This document shows positions 42,144-50,503 of a stretch of DNA of 64,000 nucleotides, one piece after another. Below the pieces are notes generated by a model. The model ran no database searches, had not been told where the DNA came from, and saw nothing but the letters and a program-made list of their open reading frames with translations. The stretch's first letter is position 1. Each line of letters begins with the position of its first letter. The position numbers and the translations under genes are program-made. The DNA is taken from NCBI RefSeq assembly GCF_002953255.1, contig NZ_CP026498.1, positions 1,907,291-1,971,290 on the forward strand, written 5' to 3'. Origin of the DNA: Streptomyces sp. CB01881. Lineage in GTDB: Bacteria > Actinomycetota > Actinomycetes > Streptomycetales > Streptomycetaceae.

Positions 42144-43207
42144 CTGCCGACGCCCCCGCCCTCGACGCCCGGCTCCGAGTGGACCGTGCCGCCTTCAGCC
42201 TCGACCTCTCCCTCACCGCCGCCCCCGGTGAGGTGGTCGCCCTGCTCGGTCCGAACGGCGCCGGCAAGTCCACCGCCCTGCGCGCCCTCGCCGGCCTGCT
42301 CCCGCTCACCGGCGGCCATCTGCGGCTGGACGGCCGCATCCTGGAGGACCCGGCCGAACGCCTGCACACGCCCGCCGAGGAACGCCCGGTCGGCGTGGTG
42401 TTCCAGGACTACCTGCTCTTCCCGCACCTCAGCGCGCTCGACAACGTCGCGTTCGGCCCGCGCTGCCAGGGCCGCCCCAAGCGCGAGGCCCGCGCCGAGG
42501 CGGCCGACTGGCTGGAACGGATGGGCCTGGCCGAACACGCCGCCGCCCGCCCCGGCCGCCTCTCCGGCGGACAGGCACAGCGGGTGGCGCTCGCCCGGGC
42601 ACTGGCCGTCCGGCCCCGGCTGCTGCTGCTCGACGAGCCGCTGGCCGCCCTGGACGCCCGCACCCGGCTCGACGTGCGCTCCCAACTACGACGCCACCTG
42701 GCCGAGTTCGAGGCGATGGCGGTCCTGGTGACGCACGACCCGCTGGACGCGATGGTGCTGGCCGACCGGCTGGTGGTGATCGAGGGCGGGCACGAGGTGC
42801 AGTCCGGCAGCCCGGCCGAGATCGCCCGCCGGCCACGCACCGACTACATCGCCCGGCTGGTCGGCCTCAATCTGTACCAGGGCAGCGCGGAGGGCCACCT
42901 GGTCACGTTGGCGGACGGCACGGTGCTGGCCACCACCGAGGAGCTGACCGGCCCCGCCTTCGTGGCGTTCCCGCCGTCCGCCGTGACGCTGCACCGGGAG
43001 GAGCCGCAGTCCAGCGCGCGCAACGTGTGGGAGCTGAAGGTCGCGGGCCTGGAGCTGCACGGCGACCAGGTCCGCACCGACCTGGCCGGCGCCCTCCCGA
43101 TGGCCGCCGACCTGACGCCCGCCGCAGCGGCCGAACTCGACCTCGCCCCCGGCGCCACCGTCTGGGCGTCGGTCAAGGCGGCCCAGACGCACGCGTACCC
43201 GGCCTGA
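42140..43207 (+). CDS. modC: Molybdate ABC transporter ATP-binding protein
   Basis: The 355-residue product has Walker A LLGPNGAGKSTALRAL, Q-loop VVFQDYLLFPHLS, signature RLSGGQAQRVALARAL, Walker B LLLLDEPLAALDA and switch His VLVTHD. The C-terminal ~120 residues form a TOBE/Mop-like regulatory domain (YQGSAEGHLVTLADG, VWASVKAAQTHAYPA), as expected for ModC. It powers ModB. Confidence 0.93.
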   Translation: MTADAPALDARLRVDRAAFSLDLSLTAAPGEVVALLGPNGAGKSTALRALAGLLPLTGGHLRLDGRILEDPAERLHTPAEERPVGVVFQDYLLFPHLSALDNVAFGPRCQGRPKREARAEAADWLERMGLAEHAAARPGRLSGGQAQRVALARALAVRPRLLLLDEPLAALDARTRLDVRSQLRRHLAEFEAMAVLVTHDPLDAMVLADRLVVIEGGHEVQSGSPAEIARRPRTDYIARLVGLNLYQGSAEGHLVTLADGTVLATTEELTGPAFVAFPPSAVTLHREEPQSSARNVWELKVAGLELHGDQVRTDLAGALPMAADLTPAAAAELDLAPGATVWASVKAAQTHAYPA

Positions 43208-43230
43208 GCCGGGACCGGCGGGCCGGTGCG

Positions 43231-43355
43231 GGCCGGCGCGGGGGCCGCGGCGGGGACAGGCGGGGGCAGGGCCGGCGCGGGGCCGGCGCGGGGGCCGCGG
43301 CGGGGGCAGGCGGGGGCAGGGCCGGCGCGGGGCCGGCGCGGGGGCCGGCGCCGGG
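43231..43355. repeat. 50-bp GC-only tandem repeat (2.5 copies)
   Basis: Units starting GGCCGGCGCGGGGGCCGCGG recur at 43231, 43281 and a partial one at 43331, with one base difference between the full copies. The array fills the gap between convergent modC and the response regulator and contains GGCCGGC palindromes that could act as a terminator. Confidence 0.9.
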
Positions 43356-44018
43356 CTACTCCGCCGGCTCCACGAAGCCGGACTCGTACGCGGCGATCAC
43401 CGCCTGGGTGCGGTCCCGGGCGCCGAGCTTCCCCAGCACGCTGCTGACGTGCGTCTTCACCGTCTGCACGCCGAGGAACAGCCGATCGGCGATCTCGCCG
43501 TTGGTCAGCCCGCGCGCCACCAGGCGCAGCACCTCGGCCTCACGGTCGGTCAGGGCGGCGCGCGCCATCGTGGCACGCGCCTCCCGGTTGCCCTGGCCGG
43601 CGGCGAGGCGGCGGATCGCGGTGGGGAAGAGCAGCGACTCGCCCGCCGCGACCAGCCGGACGGCATGGGCGATCTCGGCCGGCCGGGAGCGCTTCAGCAG
43701 GAAGCCGTCGGCGCCCGCGCGCAGCGCCTGGTAGACGTAGTCGTCGATCTCGAAGGTGGTCACGACCAGGATCTTCGGCGCCCACCCGCCCGGGGCGGCC
43801 GCGCCCCGGACCAGTTCGCGGGTGGCCGCCAGGCCGTCCGTCCCGGGCATCCGGACGTCCATCAGCACCACGTGCGGCCGCAGTTCGCGGGCCAGGGCGA
43901 CCGCCTCGGCGCCGTCGCGGGCCTCACCGACCACCCGCAGGTCGCCCTGTGCCTCCAGTACGGCCCGCAGTCCGGCCCGGACCAGCTCCTCGTCGTCGGC
44001 CAGCAGAATGTCGATCAT
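43356..44018 (-). CDS. NarL/LuxR-type response regulator
   Basis: ATG 44018 overlaps the kinase stop by one base. The 220-residue protein has a receiver domain (IDILLADDEELVRAGL, Asp in HVVLMDVRMPGTDG, Lys in GFLLKRSRPAEI). A LuxR helix-turn-helix follows (LTDREAEVLRLVARGLTNGEIADRLFLGVQTVKTHVSSVLGKLGARDR). Coupled with the kinase and opposite an ABC exporter operon, it probably regulates that exporter. Confidence 0.93.
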   Translation of the reverse strand: MIDILLADDEELVRAGLRAVLEAQGDLRVVGEARDGAEAVALARELRPHVVLMDVRMPGTDGLAATRELVRGAAAPGGWAPKILVVTTFEIDDYVYQALRAGADGFLLKRSRPAEIAHAVRLVAAGESLLFPTAIRRLAAGQGNREARATMARAALTDREAEVLRLVARGLTNGEIADRLFLGVQTVKTHVSSVLGKLGARDRTQAVIAAYESGFVEPAE

Positions 44019-45277
44019 CACGCGCCCAAGCGTAGGGGCACCCGCACCGCCAGCACCCACTCGCCGGACTCCGCCCCGGCGGAGGCCTCACCGCCGAGCA
44101 GCACGGCGCGCTCCCGGATGCCGCGAAGTCCCTTGCCGCCCCGGCGCGGTGTGCCGCGGGCGGACGCGACGGCGCCGCCCAGCGCGTTGGCGCAGCGCAG
44201 CTCCAACCGGTCGTCCCGCAGGGTGACCCGGACGCTGATCGGCTCACCGGGCGCGTACTTGAGGGCGTTGGTGACGCCCTCCTGGACGATGCGGTAGCCC
44301 TCGCGGGAGAGCACTCCGGGCAGTCGCCCGGACGGCACGTCGATCCACGCCTCGACCGGGCTGCCGGCCGAGCGCGCGGTGTCGAACAGCCCGGGCAGCT
44401 GCTCGATGCCGGGGCGTTCCCGGGCGTCGCCCGCGCCGGGGGCGCCGGGGGTGGCGCCGGGGCCGCGGACGGCACCCGGTTCGCCGGTGTCCCGGAGCAG
44501 GACGAGGGTGCGTTCCAGGTCCTCCATCGCCTTCCGCCCGGTGTCCTCGATGACTTCGAGCGCCTTGGCGACGAACGCCGCGTCCCCCACCTCGCGCGCC
44601 GCACCGGCCTGAATGACCGTCACCGTCAGGGCGTGGCCGATGGAGTCGTGCAGCTCGCGGGCCAACAGGTTGCGTTCGAGAAGGCGTTCGGCCCGCAGTT
44701 CGGCGGCGGCCAGCCGTTCGGCCGGGGACGGACCCAGCAGCCGCCGCGCCATGGCGAGTTGGAGACGGCCGGCCCAGACGACCAGCCAGCCGAAGGCGAA
44801 CAGCAGCGCCGGCGCCAGCAGCGGGTACCACGACAGCCCGTCCCCGGCGGGGAGTTCGAGGCCGCCCGGCGGCCGCGGTTCGGAGCGGAACAGCAGGTCG
44901 AAGGCGGCCGCCGGCACCAGGACGGAGAGGATCCCGACGGCCGTTCCGAGGGCGGTCCGGCCGACCAGCCAGACCGCCGTCCGCCGCCGGTCGGCCCACG
45001 TCCGGGCGGGTTCGGTGGCGATGTCCTCCTCACGCTCCGGCATCAGCAGCAGCCGCGCCTGCACGCCCTCCGCCCGACGCATCGCCGGGAGCATCGCCAC
45101 CAGCACCAGCAGCGCCACGTCCGCCGGCACCGCGCGCAGCACGATCCCGCCGAGGCTGAAGCCGTACGTCCCCGGATAGACCATCAGCACGACACCGGAG
45201 AAGACCCATCCGACGGCCAGGTGCAGCCACCTCACGTAGGTGGCGGCGCTCAGCAGGGGCGCGAGTATGCGGGGCAT
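44018..45277 (-). CDS. NarL-family sensor histidine kinase
   Basis: ATG 45277 gives 419 residues. Four hydrophobic N-terminal segments anchor it in the membrane. The HisKA_3 domain has ERNLLARELHDSIGHALTVTVIQAGAA (phosphoacceptor His in ELHD), and the ATPase domain shows IVQEGVTNALKYAPGEPISV and GLRGIRERAVLLGG. There is no obvious extracellular sensor, so it probably senses membrane stress, as DesK/LiaS-type kinases do. Divergent from the ABC exporter at 45483. Confidence 0.9.
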   Translation of the reverse strand: MPRILAPLLSAATYVRWLHLAVGWVFSGVVLMVYPGTYGFSLGGIVLRAVPADVALLVLVAMLPAMRRAEGVQARLLLMPEREEDIATEPARTWADRRRTAVWLVGRTALGTAVGILSVLVPAAAFDLLFRSEPRPPGGLELPAGDGLSWYPLLAPALLFAFGWLVVWAGRLQLAMARRLLGPSPAERLAAAELRAERLLERNLLARELHDSIGHALTVTVIQAGAAREVGDAAFVAKALEVIEDTGRKAMEDLERTLVLLRDTGEPGAVRGPGATPGAPGAGDARERPGIEQLPGLFDTARSAGSPVEAWIDVPSGRLPGVLSREGYRIVQEGVTNALKYAPGEPISVRVTLRDDRLELRCANALGGAVASARGTPRRGGKGLRGIRERAVLLGGEASAGAESGEWVLAVRVPLRLGA

Positions 45278-45482
45278 CCCGCCATCCTGCCAGGTCAGCG
45301 CAGTACGACGCCCTCCCTCCCGAGAGGGAGTCAACTCCCCTCCCCGGCGGGATCCGCCGGGGAGGTCCGTTCCGGTCGAATGGGGCCATCGACAGCGGGA
45401 CCGGCCGGACGGGCCGGCCCGGCAGGGAGAGCGGCCCGGCAGCGACCGGGCCGCAAGAACGACAGGGACAGGGAGGGCAGCC

Positions 45483-46391
45483 GTGATCCAGGTTCAGGGC
45501 CTCACCAAGGAGTACGACGGGACGCGTGTGGTCGACGACCTCTGCTTCGAGGTCCGACCCGGAGTGGTCACGGGCTTCCTCGGGCCGAACGGCGCGGGCA
45601 AGAGCACCACCATGCGGCTGGTCCTCGGCCTGGACCGGCCCACCGCCGGCCGCACCCTGGTCGGCGGCCGCCCGTACGCCGAGCTGGCCGACCCGCTGCG
45701 GCAGGTCGGCGCGCTGCTCGACGCCCACGCCGTGCACGGCGGCCGCACCGCCCGCGGCCAGCTGCGCTGGCTCGCCGCCAGCAACGGCCTGCCCGAGCGC
45801 CGGGTCGACGAGGTGCTCGCCCAGGTCGGCCTGGCCGACGCGGCCGGCCGCCGGATCCGCGGCTTCTCGCTCGGCATGCGCCAGCGCCTCGGGGTGGCCG
45901 CCGCACTGCTGGGCGACCCGCCGGTCCTCATGCTGGACGAGCCGGTCAACGGCCTCGACCCGGAGGGGATCCGCTGGATCCGTACCCTGCTCCGCGACCT
46001 GGCCGCCGAGGGCCGCGCGGTCCTGGTCTCCTCGCACCTGATGACGGAGATGGCGCTCACCGCCGACCACCTGGTGGTGATCGGCCGCGGCCGGCTGCTG
46101 GCGGACGCCGCCACGTCGGAGTTCATCGACCGGCACGGCCGCACGCGGACCAGGGTCCGCGCCGTGGACCAGACCAAGCTCGACGCCCTGCTCCGCGACT
46201 CCGGCCTGGCCGCCGAGCCGGTGGACGGCGGCGCCTGGGAGGTCACCGGCGCCGAACCCGAGCAGATCGCCGCACTGGCCGCCGCCAACGGCGTGGTGCT
46301 GTACGAGATCGCCGTCCAGCAGGACTCCCTGGAGGAGGCCTTCATGCGGATGACCGCCGACAGCGTCGAGTACCGGGCGGTGGCGGCATGA
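45483..46391 (+). CDS. ABC exporter ATP-binding protein
   Basis: GTG 45483 follows GGGAGG. The 302-residue product has Walker A FLGPNGAGKSTTMRL, signature FSLGMRQRLGVAAAL, Walker B VLMLDEPVNGLDPEG and switch VSSHLMTEM, the DrrA/CcmA-type drug or peptide exporter pattern. A C-terminal ~80-residue domain of this subfamily follows (LEEAFMRMTADSVEYR). It overlaps the permease start. The divergent two-component system 205 bp away suggests induction by membrane-active compounds. Confidence 0.92.
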   Translation: MIQVQGLTKEYDGTRVVDDLCFEVRPGVVTGFLGPNGAGKSTTMRLVLGLDRPTAGRTLVGGRPYAELADPLRQVGALLDAHAVHGGRTARGQLRWLAASNGLPERRVDEVLAQVGLADAAGRRIRGFSLGMRQRLGVAAALLGDPPVLMLDEPVNGLDPEGIRWIRTLLRDLAAEGRAVLVSSHLMTEMALTADHLVVIGRGRLLADAATSEFIDRHGRTRTRVRAVDQTKLDALLRDSGLAAEPVDGGAWEVTGAEPEQIAALAAANGVVLYEIAVQQDSLEEAFMRMTADSVEYRAVAA

Positions 46392-47153
46392 GCACCCCGG
46401 CCGGGCCGGCCACCACTGTTGCGAACGTCCTCCGGTCCGAGCGGATCAAGCTCGCTCACCACCCTCCGCTCGCTCTGGATCACCCCGCTGCTGTCCGTCC
46501 TGCTCACCGCCGGCCTCACCATCGCCGTCTCCGCCGCGCTCGGCGGCAAGGACCACAACCTCACCGACGACCCGGGCGTCGGCATCCACTACGGCCTCAA
46601 CTTCGGCCAGGCGGCACTGGCCTGCTTCGGGATCCTGCTGGTCGGGCAGGAGTTCAACACCCGCATGATCGGCACCTCGCTCACCGCGGTACCGCAGCGC
46701 GGGCGGCTCTACGGCGCCAAGCTCCTGCTCGGAGCGCTGGTCGCCCTCGGCGTCGGCCTGGCCGGGGCGGCCGGCTCCTTCGCCGGGTACGCCGCCTTCA
46801 CCCCCGGCGAGTGGGACGGGCCCGCGTTCGTGCGCAGTGCCACCACCGCCGTGGTCTACCCGGCGCTGCTGGTGGTGCTCTGCCTCGGCCTGACCGCCAT
46901 GATGCGCAACCTCAGCGCGGCGATGGGCGTGCTGGTGCCGACCGTCTTTCTGCTCTCCCCGCTGCTCGGCGGCCTGCCGGGCGTCCGCCACGTGGTCCAG
47001 TTCCTCCCGGACCGCGCGGGCCAGTACGCCCTGCGCTACGCCGACGACCCCCAGGTCGTGTACGGGCACTGGACCGGCCTGCTGATCATGGCCCTCTGGG
47101 CCGCGGCGGCGGCGTACGGCGGCCTGCGCTCGATCCGCCGCTACCAGGCTTGA
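46388..47153 (+). pseudogene. ABC-2 type permease gene with 4-bp duplication frameshift
   Basis: ATG 46388 overlaps the ATPase stop and encodes VANVLRSERIKL, the same opening as the intact paralogue at 47236. The GCTC at 46450-46453 is then repeated at 46454-46457 and the frame is lost. Skipping one GCTC restores LTTLRSLWITPLLSVLLTAG and about 230 further residues with six membrane helices, ending GGLRSIRRYQA at 47153. The intact protein would have about 253 residues. A rare TTG restart at 46419 could make a version with an altered N-terminus. Either real decay, slippage variation or sequencing error. Confidence 0.75.
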
Positions 47154-47235
47154 ACCCGGGCGGCCCGCCGCCGACCACCCCCTCACCGACGACGACCTCC
47201 CGCGCCCTGCGGCGCCAAGGAAAGGAGAGCTTCCG

Positions 47236-47976
47236 ATGACCACCACCGCCGCCGTACTCCGGTCCGAGCGGATCAAGTTCACCACGCTCCGCTCCCAGTG
47301 GATCGCCCCGATCGTGGCCGTCGCGCTCACGGTCGGCATCACCCTCGCGGTCAACGCCGCGTACGGGGAGGTGGACCACACCCCGGGCGAGGACCCGGCG
47401 GGCGGGATCTACTACGGCCTGCTGTTCGGTCACGTCGCCGTGGCCTGCCTCGGGATCCTGCTGATCGGGCAGGAGTTCAACACCCGCATGATCGGCACCT
47501 CGCTCACCGCCGTGCCCCGGCGCGGGCGGCTGTACGGCGCGAAGCTCGTCCTCGGCGCCGGGATCGGGCTGCTGCTGGGCCTGGTCTCCACGGCGGGCTC
47601 GTTCCTCGCGGTCGCCGGCACCGTCGGTCTGGACCTCTCCGTCCCGGGCATGGGGCGGAGCTTCCTGGCCGGGGTGCTCTACCACCCGCTGCTGGTGGTG
47701 TTCTGCCTCGGCCTGACGGCCATGATGCGCAACTTCACCGCCGCCCTCGGCCTGCTCACGCCGATGGTCTTCCTCGGTACCACGGCGCTGGCGGCGATAC
47801 CCGGGGTGCGCGAGGCAGGCCAGTTCCTGCCCGACCGGGCCGGCCTGTACGCGATGCTCACCCAGCCGGACCCGGCCGTCCACTACAGCCACTGGACCGG
47901 GCTGCTGATCATGGCGCTCTGGGCCGCGGCGGCGGCGTACGGCGGCCTGCGCTCGATCCGCCGCTACGAGGCCTGA
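47236..47976 (+). CDS. ABC-2 type permease (intact paralogue)
   Basis: ATG 47236 has AAGGAAAGGAGAG upstream. The 246-residue membrane protein has about six helices and is closely related to the broken gene before it (shared IGQEFNTRMIGTSLTAVP, CLGLTAMMRN, HWTGLLIMALWAAAAAYGGLRSIRRY), so the two arose by tandem duplication. It forms the membrane part of the exporter with the ATPase at 45483. If the first permease is truly dead, this one may act as a homodimer. Confidence 0.9.
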   Translation: MTTTAAVLRSERIKFTTLRSQWIAPIVAVALTVGITLAVNAAYGEVDHTPGEDPAGGIYYGLLFGHVAVACLGILLIGQEFNTRMIGTSLTAVPRRGRLYGAKLVLGAGIGLLLGLVSTAGSFLAVAGTVGLDLSVPGMGRSFLAGVLYHPLLVVFCLGLTAMMRNFTAALGLLTPMVFLGTTALAAIPGVREAGQFLPDRAGLYAMLTQPDPAVHYSHWTGLLIMALWAAAAAYGGLRSIRRYEA

Positions 47977-48031
47977 ACCCGGACGGCCCCCGTTGGCCAG
48001 CCCCCGCCCGCCGGCCGTCAGCCGACGGCGG

Positions 48032-48063
48032 GGCGTGGGCACGCCTCCCGGCAGGCCCACGCC
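48032..48063. terminator. Candidate bidirectional terminator
   Basis: GGCGTGGGC (48032-48040) pairs with GCCCACGCC (48055-48063) across a 14-nt loop between the convergent permease (ends 47976) and peptidyl-tRNA-hydrolase gene (ends 48077). Confidence 0.5.
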
Positions 48064-48076
48064 GAGCGCCTCCCGC

Positions 48077-48790
48077 TCAGCCGCGCAGGGCCGGGTGGTC
48101 CGCCACCACCGTGCAGCTCCCCGGGGCGATCTCCGTGAAGCCCGCGTCCTGGACCAGCGGCAGGCCACTGCCGACCAGCTCGGCCCAGGCATCCGGCGTC
48201 GCCGTGCGGACCGCCAGCGCGAAGCCGGACTCGGCCCACTCCTTGCGCTGTGCGTCGTCCAGCCGCCACCAGGCGAGCTGGGCCGCGTGGCCGGTCTGGG
48301 CCATGGTCTTCCCCGCGCTCATCTCCAGCTCGGGGTTGAGCCAGAGCACCGGCACGCCGGCTTCGGCGGCGTCCACCGGGCCGGTCTCCTCCAGATCGGT
48401 GCCGGAGACCTGGAGCTTGGCGAGCTCCTTGGGCCAGCCGTCCAGCGGGATCGGCGGGAACACCCGCACCTCCGCCTCCCGGCCGCTCACCGTGATCCCC
48501 GGCAGCTCGCAGGCCCGGCGCCACTCGCCGCCCCGGGCCCGCCGGACCACCTTGCGGATCCGGGCGTCCTCCCAGGCCGCCACCCGCTGCGCCCACTCGC
48601 CGTCCGGCCCGGTGACCCGCGGGTCGGCCAGCAGGGTGAGCACGGCCCGGGCCGAGGTCTCCAGCGCGTCGGTCCGCCCGGGCGGGGTGTCCCGCTCCAG
48701 CCGGACGACGAGCGGCAGCACGTACTGCGGCCGGGCGTCGCGTTCCTCGGGGGCAGGGTCAGGGACGGGGGCGTCGAACGGAGAAGTCAC
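48077..48790 (-). CDS. PTH2-family peptidyl-tRNA hydrolase-like protein
   Basis: GTG 48790 gives 237 residues. The C-terminal half contains NPELEMSAGKTMAQTGHAAQ, the K-x-x-Q-x-x-H core of PTH2 peptidyl-tRNA hydrolases, followed by DAGFTEIAPGSCTVVADHP (the closing G-x-T-E-x-x-P-G-S pattern). The N-terminal half (RPQYVLPLVVRLERDTPPGR) is specific to actinobacterial members. It probably acts on peptidyl-tRNA in the cytoplasm. The common housekeeping Pth is a different fold, so this is an auxiliary enzyme. Confidence 0.8.
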   Translation of the reverse strand: MTSPFDAPVPDPAPEERDARPQYVLPLVVRLERDTPPGRTDALETSARAVLTLLADPRVTGPDGEWAQRVAAWEDARIRKVVRRARGGEWRRACELPGITVSGREAEVRVFPPIPLDGWPKELAKLQVSGTDLEETGPVDAAEAGVPVLWLNPELEMSAGKTMAQTGHAAQLAWWRLDDAQRKEWAESGFALAVRTATPDAWAELVGSGLPLVQDAGFTEIAPGSCTVVADHPALRG

Positions 48791-48943
48791 CCGTCAAGCA
48801 TGCCAGCCCCCGTCCTCCGCGATCACGCCAGGTGAAGGTCGCACCGGGCGGACCCGGCGGCCGGGAGGACGGGGAGGACCGCACCGCGGGAACGGGGAGG
48901 GCCGGGCGGACCGGTGGAGGTGGGAGCCCCGGGCGGGCGCGGG

Positions 48944-50035
48944 TCAGGACAGGTAGTCCTCCAGCCCGCCGTCCCGCCGGATGTCCAGGGTCACGCAGTG
49001 GAAGCCCCCGCCGAGGACCCGCGAGTGGCGTAGCCGGTGCGGCAGGACGGTGATGCCCGCGTGTTCCAGCTGCTTGATCAGGCTCTGCTGGCCGGACTCC
49101 ACGATGGCCGTGTCGGGGCTGACCATCAACAGGTTCATGCTGATCCAGCTCTCGCTGAGCGCGTGCTCGGGCGAGGCCACGGCCGGCTCCGCGGGCGGGC
49201 ACCAGAGGATGTCCCAGCCGCGCAGCGGCTCGGGCACCGTCTCGGGGCTGATCCGCTCCGGGTTGAGCAGCACCAGGCCGGGCCGGAGCAGCGCGATGGT
49301 GCTGTCGATGTGGGTGTAGCCGTAGATGCCGCGCAGCGGGTGCAGCCGCAGGTCACCGAGCAGTCCGAGGGTGGACTCCAGCCATGTCAGCCCGAGTTCG
49401 TTGCCGCTGCGGGACACCTGGTAGAAGACGTCACGGCCGAGCCGCAGCACGTTGGCGGCGTCGAAGACCGGTTCGGCCTCGCCCAGCAGGGGAAGCCCGT
49501 CGGCGTCGAACTCGAAGAGCCCGTCGTCCAGCCGGGGGCGGGGGGCCGCCAACCACCGCGCCCCGCCCCGCAGGTACTCCTGGAAGAGGTCGCGCAGGCC
49601 GAACACCTCGAAGTAGCGGTGGCGCATCGGGCTCGCCACCTCGATCACCGTCTCGCCGACGACCAGCGTGAGGTCGCGCGGGCAGTAGGAGTGGAATCCG
49701 CCGTCGGCCCGCCAGCTCGGCGCGGCGAACTCTGCGGCGTGGTCGATGACTTCGGGCTGGTGCACGGTGACGCCGAGTCCGCGCAGGGTCGCGACCAGCG
49801 CGTCCAGGTCCTCCTCGGTCTCCTCCACCACCTGCTGCGAGTACGCGCCGACCGGGATCGTGGCCAGCTCGGCCGCACTGGTCTTCGGGAAGCAGGAGAG
49901 CCAGGACGAGGGGTCGGACTGCTCGGGCAGCCGCGCCCCCACCGCGGTGCCGACCACCACCTCGCGGAGCGTGCTGAACTCGTCCCAGCTGTGCACCGGA
50001 CGGGCCGGCGGGGCCGGGCTGGCCGTTTCGGACAT
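48944..50035 (-). CDS. Amidinotransferase (L-arginine donor; ketomemicin-type cluster)
   Basis: The 363-residue protein belongs to the StrB1/glycine-amidinotransferase family: VVVGTAVGARLPEQSDPSS, SYCPRDLTLVVGETVIEV, catalytic His242 in GIYGYTHIDST and nucleophile Cys347 in GGGFHCVTLDIRR. It moves an amidino group from arginine to an amine, giving a guanidino compound. In ketomemicin-type clusters an amidinotransferase makes the guanidino N-terminal residue, which a PGM1-type ligase then couples. Here it lies at the left end of such a set, with 468 bp of upstream control sequence. Confidence 0.88.
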   Translation of the reverse strand: MSETASPAPPARPVHSWDEFSTLREVVVGTAVGARLPEQSDPSSWLSCFPKTSAAELATIPVGAYSQQVVEETEEDLDALVATLRGLGVTVHQPEVIDHAAEFAAPSWRADGGFHSYCPRDLTLVVGETVIEVASPMRHRYFEVFGLRDLFQEYLRGGARWLAAPRPRLDDGLFEFDADGLPLLGEAEPVFDAANVLRLGRDVFYQVSRSGNELGLTWLESTLGLLGDLRLHPLRGIYGYTHIDSTIALLRPGLVLLNPERISPETVPEPLRGWDILWCPPAEPAVASPEHALSESWISMNLLMVSPDTAIVESGQQSLIKQLEHAGITVLPHRLRHSRVLGGGFHCVTLDIRRDGGLEDYLS

Positions 50036-50503
50036 GACTCCCCCTTGACACGGATTCGGGAATGGCGGGCCGCACGAGCAACGGGAACAGCAAGAACAAC
50101 GGGAAAAACGAGGACAACGGGAACTGCCGCAACATCAGAAACATCAGTAGCAGTCGCACCAGCCGCACCAGCAGAAACAACAGAAACAACCACGACGGAG
50201 GACTCGGCGAAACAGCCGGAAGCAGCGCGAAAGCCCGCAGGAAGCGAATGCCGGAAACGCCGCTCCGGTGATGGAATGGGCCAGGACGTCGGAGAAACCG
50301 CCGGGCCGGCACCGGCCGACCGTGGCGGGAGGTGAATCCACGGCCGGCCAGGCGAATTCGGAAGGTTGCCGGAGCCGGGATCGATCGCCAAGCTACCCGG
50401 CCGCCCGACGGCCGCGCAAGCAGGTGATCGACATTCCCGAGGCCGCCCGGCCGACTTACCGAATAACCGGGCCGTTGTTCAACTCCCCTTGTTCCGGGGC
50501 CGA
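50036..50503. other. Unusual A-rich control region between amidinotransferase and regulator
   Basis: This 468-bp gap contains an A-rich, GC-poor stretch at about 50075-50200 made of AACG/AACA/AGC-type repeats on the plus strand (GGGAACAGCAAGAACAACGG and similar). Further right is GTTGTTC at 50474-50480 and TTGTTCC at 50489-50495. A plus-strand frame at 50062-50271 would give an Asn/Ser/Arg low-complexity peptide without a ribosome site and is not called. The region is presumably the leader of the amidinotransferase gene. Confidence 0.55.

Noticed and set aside
50062..50271. Asn/Ser/Arg-rich 69-residue frame as a possible peptide precursor
   Set aside because: No ribosome site, low complexity and opposite orientation to the amidinotransferase; ketomemicin-type pathways need no ribosomal precursor.
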